64,000 nucleotides of DNA from Bradysia coprophila (GCF_014529535.1 NW_023503374.1:4650001-4714000); one strand, 5' to 3'; counted from the stretch's first letter, positions 1 to 10,910 are shown. Program-made: numbers and translations. The notes: a model not told the origin generated them from the sequence alone.

Positions 1-1585
1 TCACAAAATGCCGATAACCACAGTATTATAATGTGACTATTGGCACACAACTTTGAGGACTGAAAACTTATTTGATTTTATTTCGTATTGTAGGTCTAAA
101 TTCGATTCAATCGATCTATAGCATATTTGAATATTTTAATCGGAGGAGAAGGAACCCGGAAAGACCATGCCACAATTTATTGGTTTTGTCTCATTTCGAT
201 TTAGTGAGATGAGAAGTGATAAGAAATTACTCATTTAAATCTGCGTCTCTTCTGTCCCCACCCCACGGTTTTATTTTGATTTTGAAAATTTCACAGACGG
301 CAAGACTGTTCATTTGAACTAAGTATTTTGAAGAGATTTCTATCAAATCTATTACTTCATTTTTTGAACATTCTTTTTGCTATATTAGAGCGATCGCTGA
401 GATGTTACATTTATTTTTTTAAAGTCAATCTGTTTGACTTAAAGCCCTGTCATAATCCATTTTCTCATACCCATTCTATCGCAAACGTTCACGTTACATT
501 TTTTTTTAAAACTTAACATTCAGTATCATGTGAAATAGTCCAACTACTCTGCTGAATCAAGTTTACGAATCAATGAATCTAATAACAATTTTGCATATTA
601 TAATAGACACATAAAATTGTCCGTTACTGTTTGTACACGCTTCATGTAATCCTCAACTCAATACAGTTTTGTGCAGTTATATTTAGTTTATTTATTGATG
701 AAATTACCTTGCAACTACTCGTGTTTGCTTAATAGATAGTGGTTTCAGATTTTTTATAGCTGAACCAATTGTACAATTTGAGCATACATTCAACCAAAAA
801 TGAGGTACACATAATTAACGAAAAAGTGTTTATTGTGATGAGAACGTAAATAGCGAAAATATGATCATTAAATAACCTGAACATATTTCATGTAACATAT
901 AGCATGTTGTGTATCAGCCACATACCTACGAGCATAATACATTTACCTCTGCAGTCCGTTATGGAACAATAAAATTGAAAAGAAGAAACTCAATTTCATT
1001 TTTATTCTTTTTCTTTAATTTATCTTACAAAATATTAATCATATCATCGTCTCTTGAGGTCATTTCAATCGTTATATTAACCGTACTGTATACACCATAC
1101 ACTCATGTTCGAATCAATGAAAATAGAATACAGACTTTTGTATTGGTCAGACATATCGGAAGGAAAATGATGGTTTTTCTTATTGAGAGTGTTATGATAT
1201 TAAGTTCAATTGATTTTGTGGTATTGAAGAAAAACTGAAAAACATTCGCCTCTCTTACTCTCGCCTTCGTTTGCTATAGTTAGTTTCTCATTTTTTTTGT
1301 TTGGTTTTGCGGAATTTCCAATGGGCGATTCGTACGTGTAATTTTTTGAATGCTTTCCCGTGACCCTTGCTTACATCAAAGGCTTGAGGCCCCAAATATT
1401 CGTAAAATAAAAATCAGAATTATGGTTGCTAATGATTTGACGCCAAATAACTACTCACATATCAAACTCTTCAGAGACGTTGTGGATGGCCAACAACATC
1501 CCCAAGAATTTAAGCCCATTTAAGAATTTTTAAGTCTGAGATTCATTTAATTATTGACGGCCGTCAAATTCAAGTTACCTTGCTA
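1..1585. other. AT-rich intergenic stretch, no gene seen
   Basis: No open frame here resembles a known protein, and none has splice-flanked continuation. The longest open stretch (about 909-1238, plus) is low-complexity, rich in F, I and S, and looks like chance in AT-rich DNA. No tRNA fold, tandem array or clear terminal inverted repeat was seen. Confidence 0.5.
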
Positions 1586-1587
1586 AT

Positions 1588-2025
1588 GAGGGATTCTTTT
1601 GAAAAACAGCCTACAGAAATCGGACCCATTTTCCAGTGGACTTTTTTATATGTGCCTAGAAAGGTATTCGACCCAAAGCACATAAGACCATATTTGACCA
1701 TGTACGTTTTGTGTATCTCGAGAAATTTTTGTTGAACAGTGTAATTCTTCGATTGAAAACATTAAATGCACATATTTCAGTGTGGATGAATTTTAAAATC
1801 AATAAGTCCCTATTCGGCTCAATAGTGCATTACCTTTCTAATGACACCCCACACGACCGTGTGCGGCTAGTGCAAATGGAGAAATTTTTGTAAGAAAAGT
1901 GAAAGTTTTCGATTTTTTTGAAAGTGGTTTTGGTTTCTAGGGTCGAAGTCCTTTCGGGACATATAAAAAAATCAACTAGAAAATGTGTCCGATTTCGGTA
2001 GTATGTTTTTCAAAAGAATCCCTCT
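1588..2025. repeat. Inverted-repeat element (foldback/MITE-like)
   Basis: The left end (GAGGGATTCTTTTGAAAAAC, followed by a CCATTTTCCAGTGGACTTTT block) is repeated in reverse complement at the right end (AAAAGAATCCCTC near 2012-2024). A related block with the same AAATCG..CATTTTCCAGYGGACTTTTTTATATG signature occurs inside the 16875-17650 element, around 17086-17160. This indicates a dispersed family. No coding capacity is seen. Confidence 0.6.
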
Positions 2026-2101
2026 ATCTGTACACGAAAACGACACACACACACAGACTAAAGAGGTGATTTACGATTATTTCCCCACATGAACATTATT
2101 C

Positions 2102-3570
2102 TCAGTCAATAAGTAAATGAATTTTTGCGTATCCCAATCCTTTCTCCTCGTCCAATGGAATATTTTTCGCCCATGCCTTACATATGATGGTGATAACGAC
2201 ACCTCCTAAAAGTTGACAGAAAATAGAAGTTAAGGAGGTTAAGAGCAATGAACCCTTTACAAATTTTTAGCCTACATTAAGGCGGAAAATATTCGTTTTT
2301 TGATGATGTCTCTGAACTAAAATCTTTTTTTGAAGAAGTAAAACCTTTGAAGCACGCAAAAATGTGTTACCTTTAAAGAAAAAAAAATGGTTTGTGGAGG
2401 ATAACTTATCCCACTTGCAGATTGTTTAACTTATTTAATCTTCACAGGCTTCTACAAGTGGATTAATTTATGACTCACAAACCAATTTTTCCCTTAAAAG
2501 TAACACATTTTTGTGTGCTTTAATGGTTTTACTTTTTTCAAAATATTTTGGTTTAGAGAAATCATCAAAAAAATATATTTCCGCCTAAATGTAGGCTACA
2601 AATTTGAAAAGCATCAATTGCATTTAATGTTCTCTAGAATCTAGATTTACTTACTCACAGGCCGTGCGAAATGCACACCAACGATTGGGGATAAATATCC
2701 ATCAACATTATTGAATGGGAAGTAGTAAGTGGGAAAACCGTTTTGCGGATAATAGTTGACGGGGCCAAGGAACTCTTTATCGGCAGCAGTGTCACCCTCG
2801 CAAGTAAACCAAATGTATTTCTGAAGAAGAACAAAAAGTAAGTCCATTGCAATTCAAACAATTAATCAATCTGATCCAACCTCTATAGAATTCTCTCTTT
2901 CGGCTAGGGTTATCGACTGATTCACTTTTGCAGGTATGGTTGAAAATGAGTTTGTGTTATCTTGAATATCGCTTCGGTTAAAAACAGTTGGTGTCCAGTT
3001 AAGTACCTGGAGTTCCAAGAATGCATCGTTCTAATTATATACAACCTGCGACATAAATCTAAACTTGCCTGGCTGAGCGTAAACAGCAAACATGGACTAT
3101 CTCTGCGGACACTGTAATCGTTTTCTGGCGTACAATAGTCAAGACTTTTTCTATCAAAATGGCAAACTCTGCCTTCTGGTGGTGGATTATTGAAGTCACA
3201 AATGTAAAGATTTTCCCCGTGAATTGGTTTGATATACGGTTCCAGGAACCTATTCATGGAGTCGATGTATACTTGGAGGCTTGATTCGTCGAAATGTTTG
3301 ATATGGATAAAGTTGCCATCGGTTTCTGGAATAACTTTCACACTAGGCGTTGTCTCCTTGTTTATATTGAATGGCCAGAAGTCCCAAAAACCAGCGCAAT
3401 GTTGTATAGTGAAAACGAAGAATAAGCAAAACAATGCAGTCCGACCTAAGAGAAATTTTAAAAAGCGAGCAGTGTATAGGACGTTTCTTACAAGCTTATC
3501 AAAATAGAGCACTTGAACCTGACCCAAACTAATCACACTAATCATTATGCGACTTACCACAATTAGCCAT
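2102..3570 (-). CDS. Na+/K+-ATPase beta-subunit-like protein, copy A (signal-peptide form)
   Basis: Five coding exons on the minus strand: 3570-3558, 3445-3069, 3006-2881, 2820-2655, 2205-2102 (phases 1,0,0,1; 261 aa). The protein has the beta-subunit ectodomain hallmarks: a DSMNRFLEPY motif, three cysteine pairs (CDF..VC, DYC..SPC, FTCEG..IICKAWA), the NWTP segment, the FPTYYFPF..GYLSPIVGVHF block and a C-terminal KNIPLDEE..HLLID. Classical beta subunits (about 300-320 aa) assist Na+/K+-ATPase alpha folding and act in septate junctions. Here the N-terminus is only MANCGRTALFCLFFVFTIQ.., which reads as a signal peptide (about residues 1-23) rather than a cytoplasmic tail plus anchor. The 13 nt first exon was chosen because all four copies keep ATG-xxx-AAT-TRT-G before the splice donor. 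Intron 2 starts with GC (CAG|GCAAGT). Intron 4 holds an inverted-repeat element. Secretion is inferred; the family assignment is firm. Confidence 0.87.
2269..2603. repeat. Inverted-repeat element in intron 4 of beta copy A (CCTACATTT family)
   Basis: The ends are inverted copies: AGCCTACATTAAGGCGG on the left and CCGCCTAAATGTAGGCT on the right, with arms continuing through a GATGAT..TCTGAAC block and an AAAATGTGTTAC block. Related copies or half-copies occur at about 8082-8330, 11806-11930, 63103-63385 and 63476-63795. It lies entirely within the last intron of the gene. Confidence 0.7.
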
Positions 3571-3620
3571 TTCAATGTAGAAAAATAAATTTAGATGTTT
3601 AGCGTCAAAATACAATTTGT

Positions 3621-3627
3621 TGACTGA
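3621..3627 (-). promoter_or_regulatory. Putative initiator of beta copy A
   Basis: On the minus strand the sequence reads TCAGTCA about 55 bp upstream of the ATG. It lies in a block conserved upstream of copies B (7171-7177), C (9509-9515) and the decayed copy D (7898-7904), each followed by a TTTTGACG-like segment. It matches the arthropod TCAGT initiator. No TATA box is evident about 30 bp further upstream. Confidence 0.45.
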
Positions 3628-3737
3628 TTCAAATTATCAAATTATTATTTTCGAAAAGATGAACGAAGTGTCCAGAGAGATTTTTTTTAAGTTTGTGGAT
3701 TTAATGGAGATCAGTCAAAAAACCCTGAAAGGGTAAA

Positions 3738-4052
3738 TGTGACGCAAGTGCTTATTTTACTTACAAAATAACTGATATCGCTGAGGGTGACGCATTCTGC
3801 GCCGTACATAAAAGTTTTATCGACAAAAAATTAACTCAAAAAATTTGTGAAAGAAATTTTACAAAAAGAAATTTGCGTCACAAGTGGCGGATGATTCGGT
3901 TTTCTTCCGTTTAAATTCTTTCAGTACATTTTTTAACCATTTTCCTAACAATAGGTCCCTCAATATCTGCCACTTGTGAATCAAAATAATTTTTGTAAAA
4001 TTTTCTTTCACAAATTTTTTGGGTTCATTTTTTATTGATAAAACTTTTTGAA
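3738..4052. repeat. Degenerate inverted repeat of the GTGACGCAAGT family
   Basis: It opens with GTGACGCAAGTGC and a TTACAAAATAACTGATATCG block. The internal inner arms (AAATTTGTGAAAGAAATTTT on the left, reverse complement near 3995-4020) flank a loop with TTGCGTCACAAGTGGC. It is a diverged relative of the palindrome at 55581-56115, with the right end cut off. Confidence 0.55.
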
Positions 4053-4448
4053 TCCAGTGGAATCATCTGTTATCCCAAAATTTAGGAACCAACATTGGAC
4101 CACATCAATTATGTCGAAAATAACCCAAATCCATCTAAAAAAAACAGATGGAAGTTAGGAAGTGCCAGAGGAATCATCTGTCATCCCAAATTTTAGGCAC
4201 CAACCTAGTGGAAGTTAATACTTAATGATCCACACAATTTCCAACAAGAAACACATCCCAAAACAACACAATATACAATTTGGCTTTTATATGGCATTTG
4301 TATGAAGACTTTGGAGAGCTCCAGCTACCAAGATATGGGTTTTTCCAACTTTTGAAAATTCCATTCTTTTTTTGGGCCATTATTAGCCTACAACCAAAAT
4401 TTCAGGAAAATCTATAGAAACGTTTAGGAGTTGCAGGATCCACTTTTA

Positions 4449-5377
4449 AGGCCTCTCACACAGCCTCATTTCCTTATTTTTATAAAAACCTCCTTATTCC
4501 TCCTTACTTTATTAAAAAATACTTATTTTCCTTATTTTTCGCAAATTTCATCGACGGAAATCAAAATTAAGAAAGAAAAAATTCGCTGCGCGGCAAAAAT
4601 AACAATTTTTATTATTTGACACATAGAACTCTAATAAAAAGGTTGTGTCGTTGCTCATGATCGTTCCAACATAACTGGCTTAACATATATTTTTGTGGTT
4701 CCATGCCGCCTCTCGGCTCGAGAGTCTCGAGTAGAACTATTTGATTTAACATGTAAATCACCCTTAACATTGTCTCAGACATGCGTCCTTATTACAAACA
4801 GTTCAAGGTTTTAGCCTTATTTACACTTTTTTTTATTAGTTTATTAAGAAAACATCAATTTTTAACAAAACAAAACATCAAGTTATAATAAAAAGATTTC
4901 ACTTACTTCTTTCAAATTTATACTTTTATACTTTCACCAATTTATTATTTTTTTCGAAATTCGAACGGGATAACAAACAACAGCTTTTGCAGTTAACGAG
5001 ATCAAAATTTAATCCAGCAAGTTTTTCAAATAAGAATTCGAAAGTACGTCTTAAATTTCAAAAATTTTGTCGCATTGAAAACTGTCTGAAAACTGCCAAA
5101 ATAAACAGTGATGCGTTTCATTTTGAATTTTGCAGCGCACTTACAGTGATAATTGGTAAAGCTAAGCTTTGCTAAGAATCTAATTAAAGAGATAAGATAG
5201 TACATTTTGTTACGAGTGATGAAAAGTTGAATTTTTCGGTATACCAGTCGTAAGCTTGTCCTAACGGGACGGAAAATTTCGAAAAATTTCTCCTCATTTT
5301 TCCTTAATTTCAACTAACAATTTCCTTATTTCTCCTTATTTTTGTGCTAAAACCTCCAAATTTAGAGTGAGAGGCCT
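4449..5377. mobile_element. Non-autonomous TIR element with subterminal CCTTATT repeats (hAT-like?)
   Basis: The terminal inverted repeats AGGCCTCTCAC and GTGAGAGGCCT bound about 929 bp. Just inside both ends are many copies of CCTTATT or its reverse complement, reminiscent of the subterminal transposase-binding repeats of hAT elements. No transposase domain was recognised in the short internal frames, and I could not find a clean target-site duplication. The flanks (4320-4440 and 5380-5705) look like one older repeat that was split by the insertion. Confidence 0.5.
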
Positions 5378-5379
5378 GA

Positions 5380-5705
5380 TTTTTCCATAGGAACTAACTA
5401 GCTAATGTAGCGATTTCAGTTGTCTGAAAAAACGAAATTTTGCTTATTTTCATACAAAAAGCCAAATTTTAAAATTCAATACCTCAGCCAAACCGTAAGC
5501 TACTGTAACGTGTGATAACTCGTTGAACTCGTATGGATGCCTAGATTCCAAATATCTTAGTTTAACGTTTAAGAGTCGTTGGAGGTAAGGGAGGAAGTCA
5601 AAGAGTTGCTACAAATATGCTCCGTCGTCCCCAAAAGATTTTTGTAAAACATTTTTGGTAGTGGACTTGCGTCACGCCCGCTTACTAACATGCGGGCATG
5701 ATAAA
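5380..5705. repeat. Dispersed repeat ending in GCGTCACGCCCGCTTACTAAC
   Basis: This stretch (GATAACTCGTTGAACTCGTA .. TAAGAGTCG .. GGACTTGCGTCACGCCCG) recurs with divergence at about 56360-56590. Its terminal GTGACGCAAGTCC motif is shared in either orientation with repeats near 36650, 41090, 48990, 50150, 51360 and 55610. Confidence 0.5.
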
Positions 5706-6033
5706 TTGATTAAGACAAAGTTTGTAATTAATAATGTTTATTAAGCACACAAGCATTTAAAATTTCATGGATCCAGCCTTTTATAATATTGAATAGAAAC
5801 GTTTGAAGGCAACCAGGGCCATTACATGCCAACGTAGGTAGTCTCAATATAAGAGTGTGAATTTGTAGGTATATGGAGAAAATTATTTTCACAACAAAAC
5901 CAGCAACAAGAGAGCGAATTGACTCCTCCCTCGTATGAATAGAGAATCTATTTGGAGCAGGTCCCTTATATAGCAAAACGTCGATTTCGCTCCTTGTGCT
6001 GTTTGCGCCTAAAACTTCATTTGAAAATTATTT

Positions 6034-7124
6034 TCAGTCCATAAGTAAATGAATTTTTGCGTATCCCAATCCCTTCTCCTCGTTCAATGGAATATTGTTC
6101 GCCCATGCCTTGCATATGATGGTGATAACAACACCTCCTAAGAATTGACATAAAAGACAAGTTAGGAAGATTTATTTTCTGTACAGCATCTAAACGGATT
6201 TACTTACTCATGGGCCGTTCGAAATGCACAGCAACGATTGGAGACACATGGCCCTTCACATTTTTGAATGGGAAGTAGTAAGTGGGAAAGCCATTGTACG
6301 GGTAATAACTGACGGTGCCGATGAACTCCTTATCGGCAGCGGTGTCACCTTCGCAGGTGAACCAGATGTATGTCTGAAGAAGAACAGAAAGTAAGTCCAT
6401 TGTAATTCAAACAATTGATCAATCTGATCCAACCTCTATAGAATTGTCTCTTTCGGCCTGGATTATCGACGCATTCACATTTTCTGGTACAGTTGAAAAT
6501 GAGTTTGTGTTATTTTGAATATCGCTTTCACTTAAGACAATTGGTGTCCAGTTGGAAACCTAGTGTTCCAAGAACGATTGTTTACGATTAAGATTAAACG
6601 CAACTTCAGACTGAAATTTAACCTTACCTCGCTCAGCGTAAACAGTAGACACGGGCTTTCTCTGCGGAAGCCGAAGTCGGTATCTGGCGAGCATCGGTCA
6701 AGATCTTTTACGTTAAAATCACAAAAGCTATTAAAAGGTGGTGGTCTGGTAAACTTGCAATTAAAAATGTTATCCTTATAAGCTGTTCTGATGTACGGTT
6801 CCAGAAACCTGTTCATAGAGTCAATGTGCACTTGGAGACTTGATTCGTCGAAGTGTTTGATATGGATAAAGTTGCCATCGGTTTCTGGAATAACTTTCAC
6901 ACTTGGTGCTGTTTCTTTGTTTATATTGAATGGCCAAAAATCCAATGAGCCAGAGCAACTTTCAATGGCCAAAACGTAGAATAAGCAAAACAATGCTTGC
7001 CTACCTAAGAAAAATATGAAGAAATGAGCAGCGCAAATATTGAAGTCGCATATTAAATCCTTATCAACGTAGAGCAATTGAACCTGACCCAAACTAATCA
7101 CTCGCATTTACCACAATTTAACAT
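6034..7124 (-). CDS. Na+/K+-ATPase beta-subunit-like protein, copy B
   Basis: Five exons on the minus strand: 7124-7112, 7004-6628, 6559-6434, 6373-6208, 6137-6034 (261 aa), with the same exon lengths and phases as copy A. The N-terminus MLNCGRQALFCLFYVLAIE.. is signal-peptide-like. The ectodomain keeps all six disulfide cysteines (CKF..FC, RC..SPC, FTC..IIC), SMNRFLEPYI, NWTP and the FPTYYFPF..GHVSPIVAVHF block, ending NNIPLNEE..HLLMD. Unlike copies A and C, intron 2 has an ordinary GT donor (GAG|GTAAGG). Introns 1, 3, 4 are all under 120 bp, so the gene is compact. Intron 1 has no stop in frame with exon 2, so an ATG at 7107 could give a longer N-terminus if that intron were retained. I consider this unlikely because the splice signals are conserved. 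Confidence 0.87.
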
Positions 7125-7258
7125 TTTAATGCACAAGTAATTGGATGTGTCTCGTCAAAATACACTTTGGTGACTGAATTAAAGTAAAATTTTCAAATTA
7201 AAATCTTTGAAACGTTGATTGAACTGAACAGAGTCTTGTAAGTTTCTGGTTTCGCGGG

Positions 7259-7851
7259 TAGTACGTGACGATTCCCAAGTCTTATTTATCGGCGGCAGTG
7301 TCGCCTTCGCCAGTGAACCAAATATACTTCTAAAGAAGGAAAGGACAAAAGTCCTTCGACATAAAAAAAAAAATTGATCGATTTGATTTAACCTGTACAG
7401 AATTCTGTCTTACCGAAAGAGCTATTTTCGCATTAACAATTTCTGGCATGGTTGAAAATGAGTTTGTGTTATTTTCAATATCGCTACTGATTAAAACAAT
7501 TTTGGTGTACAGTTACCAACTTAACATTCCCAGAATGAATTTTTCTTATTAAATGCAAATTGAGTGAGACTGAAATTTAGACTTGACTGGCTCAGCGTAT
7601 ACAGCCAACATGGACTTTATTTTCTGGTTGGGGAAACTTAAAACCACAAAAATTAAGATTTTCCATTTTTACTCCAGCGCAATTTTCAATAGCGTCAACG
7701 AAAATCGAGCAAGACCCATGGCAAGACCATAACTTTCCACCTAGGAGGAATATTAAAAAGTGCAACGCATTAGATCAGTAATAAGCGCTTATCAACTTGA
7801 ACCTGACCCAAACTAATCACTCGCATGTTACGACTTACCACAATTTAACAT
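7259..7851 (-). pseudogene. Decayed Na+/K+-ATPase beta-like copy D
   Basis: Remnants lie in the expected minus-strand order. The first 13 nt exon (ATGTTAAATTGTG, from 7851) keeps its GTAAGT donor. A shrunken exon 2 (about 7745-7590) has lost most of the ectodomain coding. An exon 3 block (about 7520-7390) still reads the NSFSTM-like segment, and a short exon 4 stub (about 7330-7259) keeps the FTGEGDTAADK-like stretch. The exon 2 donor reads GTCAAG instead of GC/GTAAG, the first pair cysteine of exon 4 is changed, and exon 5 is absent. It is a dead tandem duplicate between copies B and C. Confidence 0.8.
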
Positions 7852-8081
7852 TTTGATGTACGAATAATTAGATGCTTCTTGTCAAAATACACTTTCGTGA
7901 CTGATTTAAAGTTTAATTTTCTAATTTTAATTTTGAAAAAGATAAAGTGAACTAAAGTTGGTGTTTGCATTTGTGATGTATGTGAGGAACATCCAATCAT
8001 CATTTAAGGGTTTATTTGGATAAATTTGTCATATATTCATCCGATTAAATCCTTAAGAGCGCTCACCCCTTGGCAATTTTC

Positions 8082-8330
8082 TAGCCTACATTTGTGCGCA
8101 AAAATATTTGTTTTTGATGATTTCTCTGAACCAAAATCTTTTTTTTTAAAGCAAAGCCATTAAAGCATGCAAAAATGTGTTACTTTTAAGAGAAAAATTG
8201 ATTTGTGGATGACAACTTATTCCACTTGGAGATACCTTTGCAAATGTGTAAATTTATGTGTTTTGCAAAGGTTTCTCCAAGTGGCTTAGGTTATCGACCA
8301 CAAACCAATTTTTACCGTAAAAGTAACATT
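8082..8330. repeat. Inverted-repeat element, CCTACATTT family (truncated)
   Basis: It begins TAGCCTACATTTGTGCGC and matches the left arm of the 2269-2603 element, including GATGATTTCTCTGAAC and AAAATGTGTTACTTTTAAG. An internal inverted copy of the flank (CACAAACCAATTTTT) follows after a short loop. The distal right end is missing. It sits just downstream of beta copy C. Confidence 0.6.
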
Positions 8331-8398
8331 GTAACAACTTTAATAAATCGGTTATAGTTATACATTAATGACCGTTTTAGTTCACATGAAAATTATTT

Positions 8399-9462
8399 TT
8401 AGTCAACAAGTAAATGGATTTTCTTGTATCCTGAGCCACTTTCCTCGTCCAAAGGAATATTGTTCGCCCATGCTTTGCATATGATGGTGATATTTACACC
8501 TCCTACACAAAATAACAGAATGACGGAGATAACTTGATTCATTATCTGTATAACATCTAGACTGTGTTGCTTACTTGTTGGCCGTTCGAAATACACACCA
8601 ACGATTGGGGATTGATAGCCTTCAACATTGTTAAATGGGAAATAATAAGTGGGGAAGCCATTTCGCGGGTAGTAAATGACTGGCCCCAAAGCCTCTTTAT
8701 CGGCGGCAGTTTCACCTTCACAAGTAAACCAAACGTATTCCTGAAGATGAACAGAAAAAAAGTCCATTGTAGTTCAAAAAAAAAATTGATCCAACCTGTA
8801 TAGAACTTTCTCTAATCGATGCATCCACTTGTGCAGGTTTGGTTGAAAATGAGTTTGTGCTATTTTGAATATCGCTGCCGCTTAAAACGGTCGGTGTCCA
8901 GTTAGAAACCTAACGTTCCGTGAATGAATGTTTCTGATTAAATGCAGCTTAAGTCTTGAATTTCAACTTGCCTGGCTCAGCGTAAACAACAAACATGGAC
9001 TATTTTTGCGGAAACCGAAATCGTTTTCAGGCGTACAATGAAATAGATGTTGCACGTCGAAAACGCAAACTTTGTGTTCGCGTGGTGGAGAATTGAAATC
9101 ACAATGATATAGATTTTCCATTGCAACTTCAGTTGGTTTGATATACGGTTCCAGGAACTTATTCATGGAGTCAATGTACACTTGGAGGCTCGATTCATCC
9201 AGCTGTTTGAGATGGATAAAGTTGCCATCGGTTTCTGGAATGACCTTCACACTTGGGGTCGTGCTTAAATTGAATAGCCCAAAGTCCGAAGAACCAGCGC
9301 GAGTTTCAATAGTGAAAACGAAGAATAAGCAAAACAATGCACTCCTACCTAATAGAAGTAATAAGAAACGAGCAGCGCATAAGATCGGTTATTAAGTGCT
9401 TATCAACTTGAACCTGACCCAAACTAATCACTCGCACTTTATGACTTACCATAATTTAACAT
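8399..9462 (-). CDS. Na+/K+-ATPase beta-subunit-like protein, copy C
   Basis: Five exons on the minus strand: 9462-9450, 9348-8972, 8909-8796, 8740-8575, 8502-8399 (257 aa). The start is MLNYGRSALFCLFFVFTIE.., again signal-peptide-like with no cytoplasmic tail. The six ectodomain cysteines, SMNKFLEPYI, NWTP, FPTYYFPF..GYQSPIVGVYF and ANNIPLDEE..HLLVD are present. Exon 3 is 12 nt shorter than in A and B. Exon 2 has compensating 9 nt changes, so its length stays 377 nt. Intron 2 uses a GC donor (CAG|GCAAGT), as in copy A. By copy-to-copy similarity it is a recent duplicate. Whether any of the proteins still pair with an alpha subunit cannot be told from sequence. Confidence 0.87.
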
Positions 9463-9918
9463 TTTGATGCACAAATAATTAGATGCTTCTCGTCAAAAGA
9501 CACTTTGGTGACTGATTTAAGTTTCAATTTTCAAATTAGAATTTTTGAACAGATAATTAAACTGAACAGAGTTTTCTAAGTTGGTGGCTGTGCAAAGGAG
9601 ATAAAAATTATAGCAAATTTTTTGTCGATTTCTTCCCTGCTAGGAAAACTTATGTTATGCCCAACCCATACATAAACATCATTTTACTTGTCACATACAG
9701 CTATTCATCTGTTATCAATAAAATAATGACAAGACCTGGGTAATATAATACGGTTCTTTTTATGGTAAAATGCATGTTAAAAAAATTGAAGTACAAGATT
9801 TGAAATCAGCCGATTAAAAATACTTTGATAGATGGAAGTCTATGATAATAATACTGGTCATATCGACGGGTAACCGACTCGGGTAATTGACTACACACCC
9901 TTAAAGGAATTGCCGAAG

Positions 9919-10189
9919 TATCCGGTAACTAATTGTAATTGATGGAAATACGAGAAATTGATGGAATTATAAGTAATTGACCGGAACTGGCTGGAAATAC
10001 GTTAAATTGTAAGGAATTGAAAGTAAATAAGAATAAGTATTTAAACGCGCAAAAAAAGGATAAGTATTAATATATTTCCAGTCAATTAAACTTATAATTC
10101 CATCAATTTCGCGTATTTCCAGTCAATTCCTCATAGCTCCATCAATTTCTTGTATTTTCAGTCAATTACAATTTTTACTGGAGTATCCG
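9919..10189. repeat. Inverted-repeat element built on TTGATGGAAWTA units
   Basis: The left part (TATCCGG..AATTGTAATTGATGG..) and the right part (..CAATTACAATTTTTACTGGAGTA) are inverted copies. Between them lie short, repeated AATTGATGGAATTATAAG-like words in both orientations. No coding capacity. Confidence 0.55.
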
Positions 10190-10339
10190 GAAACAGTTTA
10201 AGATAGTGTCAATTTTTGTGTTGCTAATTTTTGTGCTGGCACAAATTATTTGGGCTATCACAAAATTTTTTGAAATTCGTTCAGTTTTTCGTTGTAATAC
10301 AAATATTTGTGCCATCACGAATATTTAGGCTGACCAAAT

Positions 10340-10910
10340 AGTCAGGTGCGAGTTGTCCTTTCGCTCATATTGAATGTAAAAAGCGATTTTATGGTTGATT
10401 ATCGTAGGTGGCCGACCCACGAACTCGAATCGCAATGTTGTGAAGCTGGTACCGGCCTGGCCTGGAGAAAAAAATCCTGTGTTCCTTGAACCTTTCTGCA
10501 TACGAGAAAAATATAAGTGATTAAAAAAGTATGCAGGTGGCGTTGGTATTCAAGATGGCGTCCATCAATACAAAAAAGTGTGCAAATCTGGAAAATCTGG
10601 TAAATGCTTTTTTTAAAGTAATTAATGTTTTTTACATATAAAATAAAATAGACACCATTCGGAATATTTTCACCCGTGGAACCATGTCAAAAATATTTCA
10701 TTTTATATTTTTTAATAAATTTTCAAAAATCAAAATTTCATAGAGCGAAAAGAATTGTTGGGCAACGTCGGCTCCCTAGACCAAACCAAGCCAATCCTAG
10801 CTTGGCAACATCGCGATTCGAGTTACTGGTCGATCCATCTACTATAATCAACCATAAAATCGCTTTTCAATATGATTGAAACGGCTTTTTTGGACAACTC
10901 GCACCCGACT
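10340..10910. repeat. TIR element of the AGTCAGGTGCGAGTTGTCC family, copy 1
   Basis: It starts AGTCAGGTGCGAGTTGTCC and ends with the inverse, GGACAACTCGCACCCGACT. Subterminal arms (TCGCTCATATTGAA.., AAAGCGATTTTATGG..) are also inverted. A second copy lies at 21055-21673. Internal open frames are short and not conserved between the copies, so I treat both as non-autonomous. Confidence 0.75.

Noticed and set aside
909-1238. 109-codon plus-strand open frame
   Set aside because: F/I/S-rich composition, no domain, no splice context, and AT-rich chance frames of this size are expected.
5728-5976. Minus-strand frame preceded by a TATATAAG-like word (about 5960)
   Set aside because: No domain, no paralogue, no splice continuation. 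The TATA-like word alone is too weak to call a gene.
7004-7107. Alternative start of beta copy B at ATG 7107 reading through intron 1
   Set aside because: The 13 nt exon and its donor are conserved in all copies, and the intron sequence is not conserved in frame in copies A and C.
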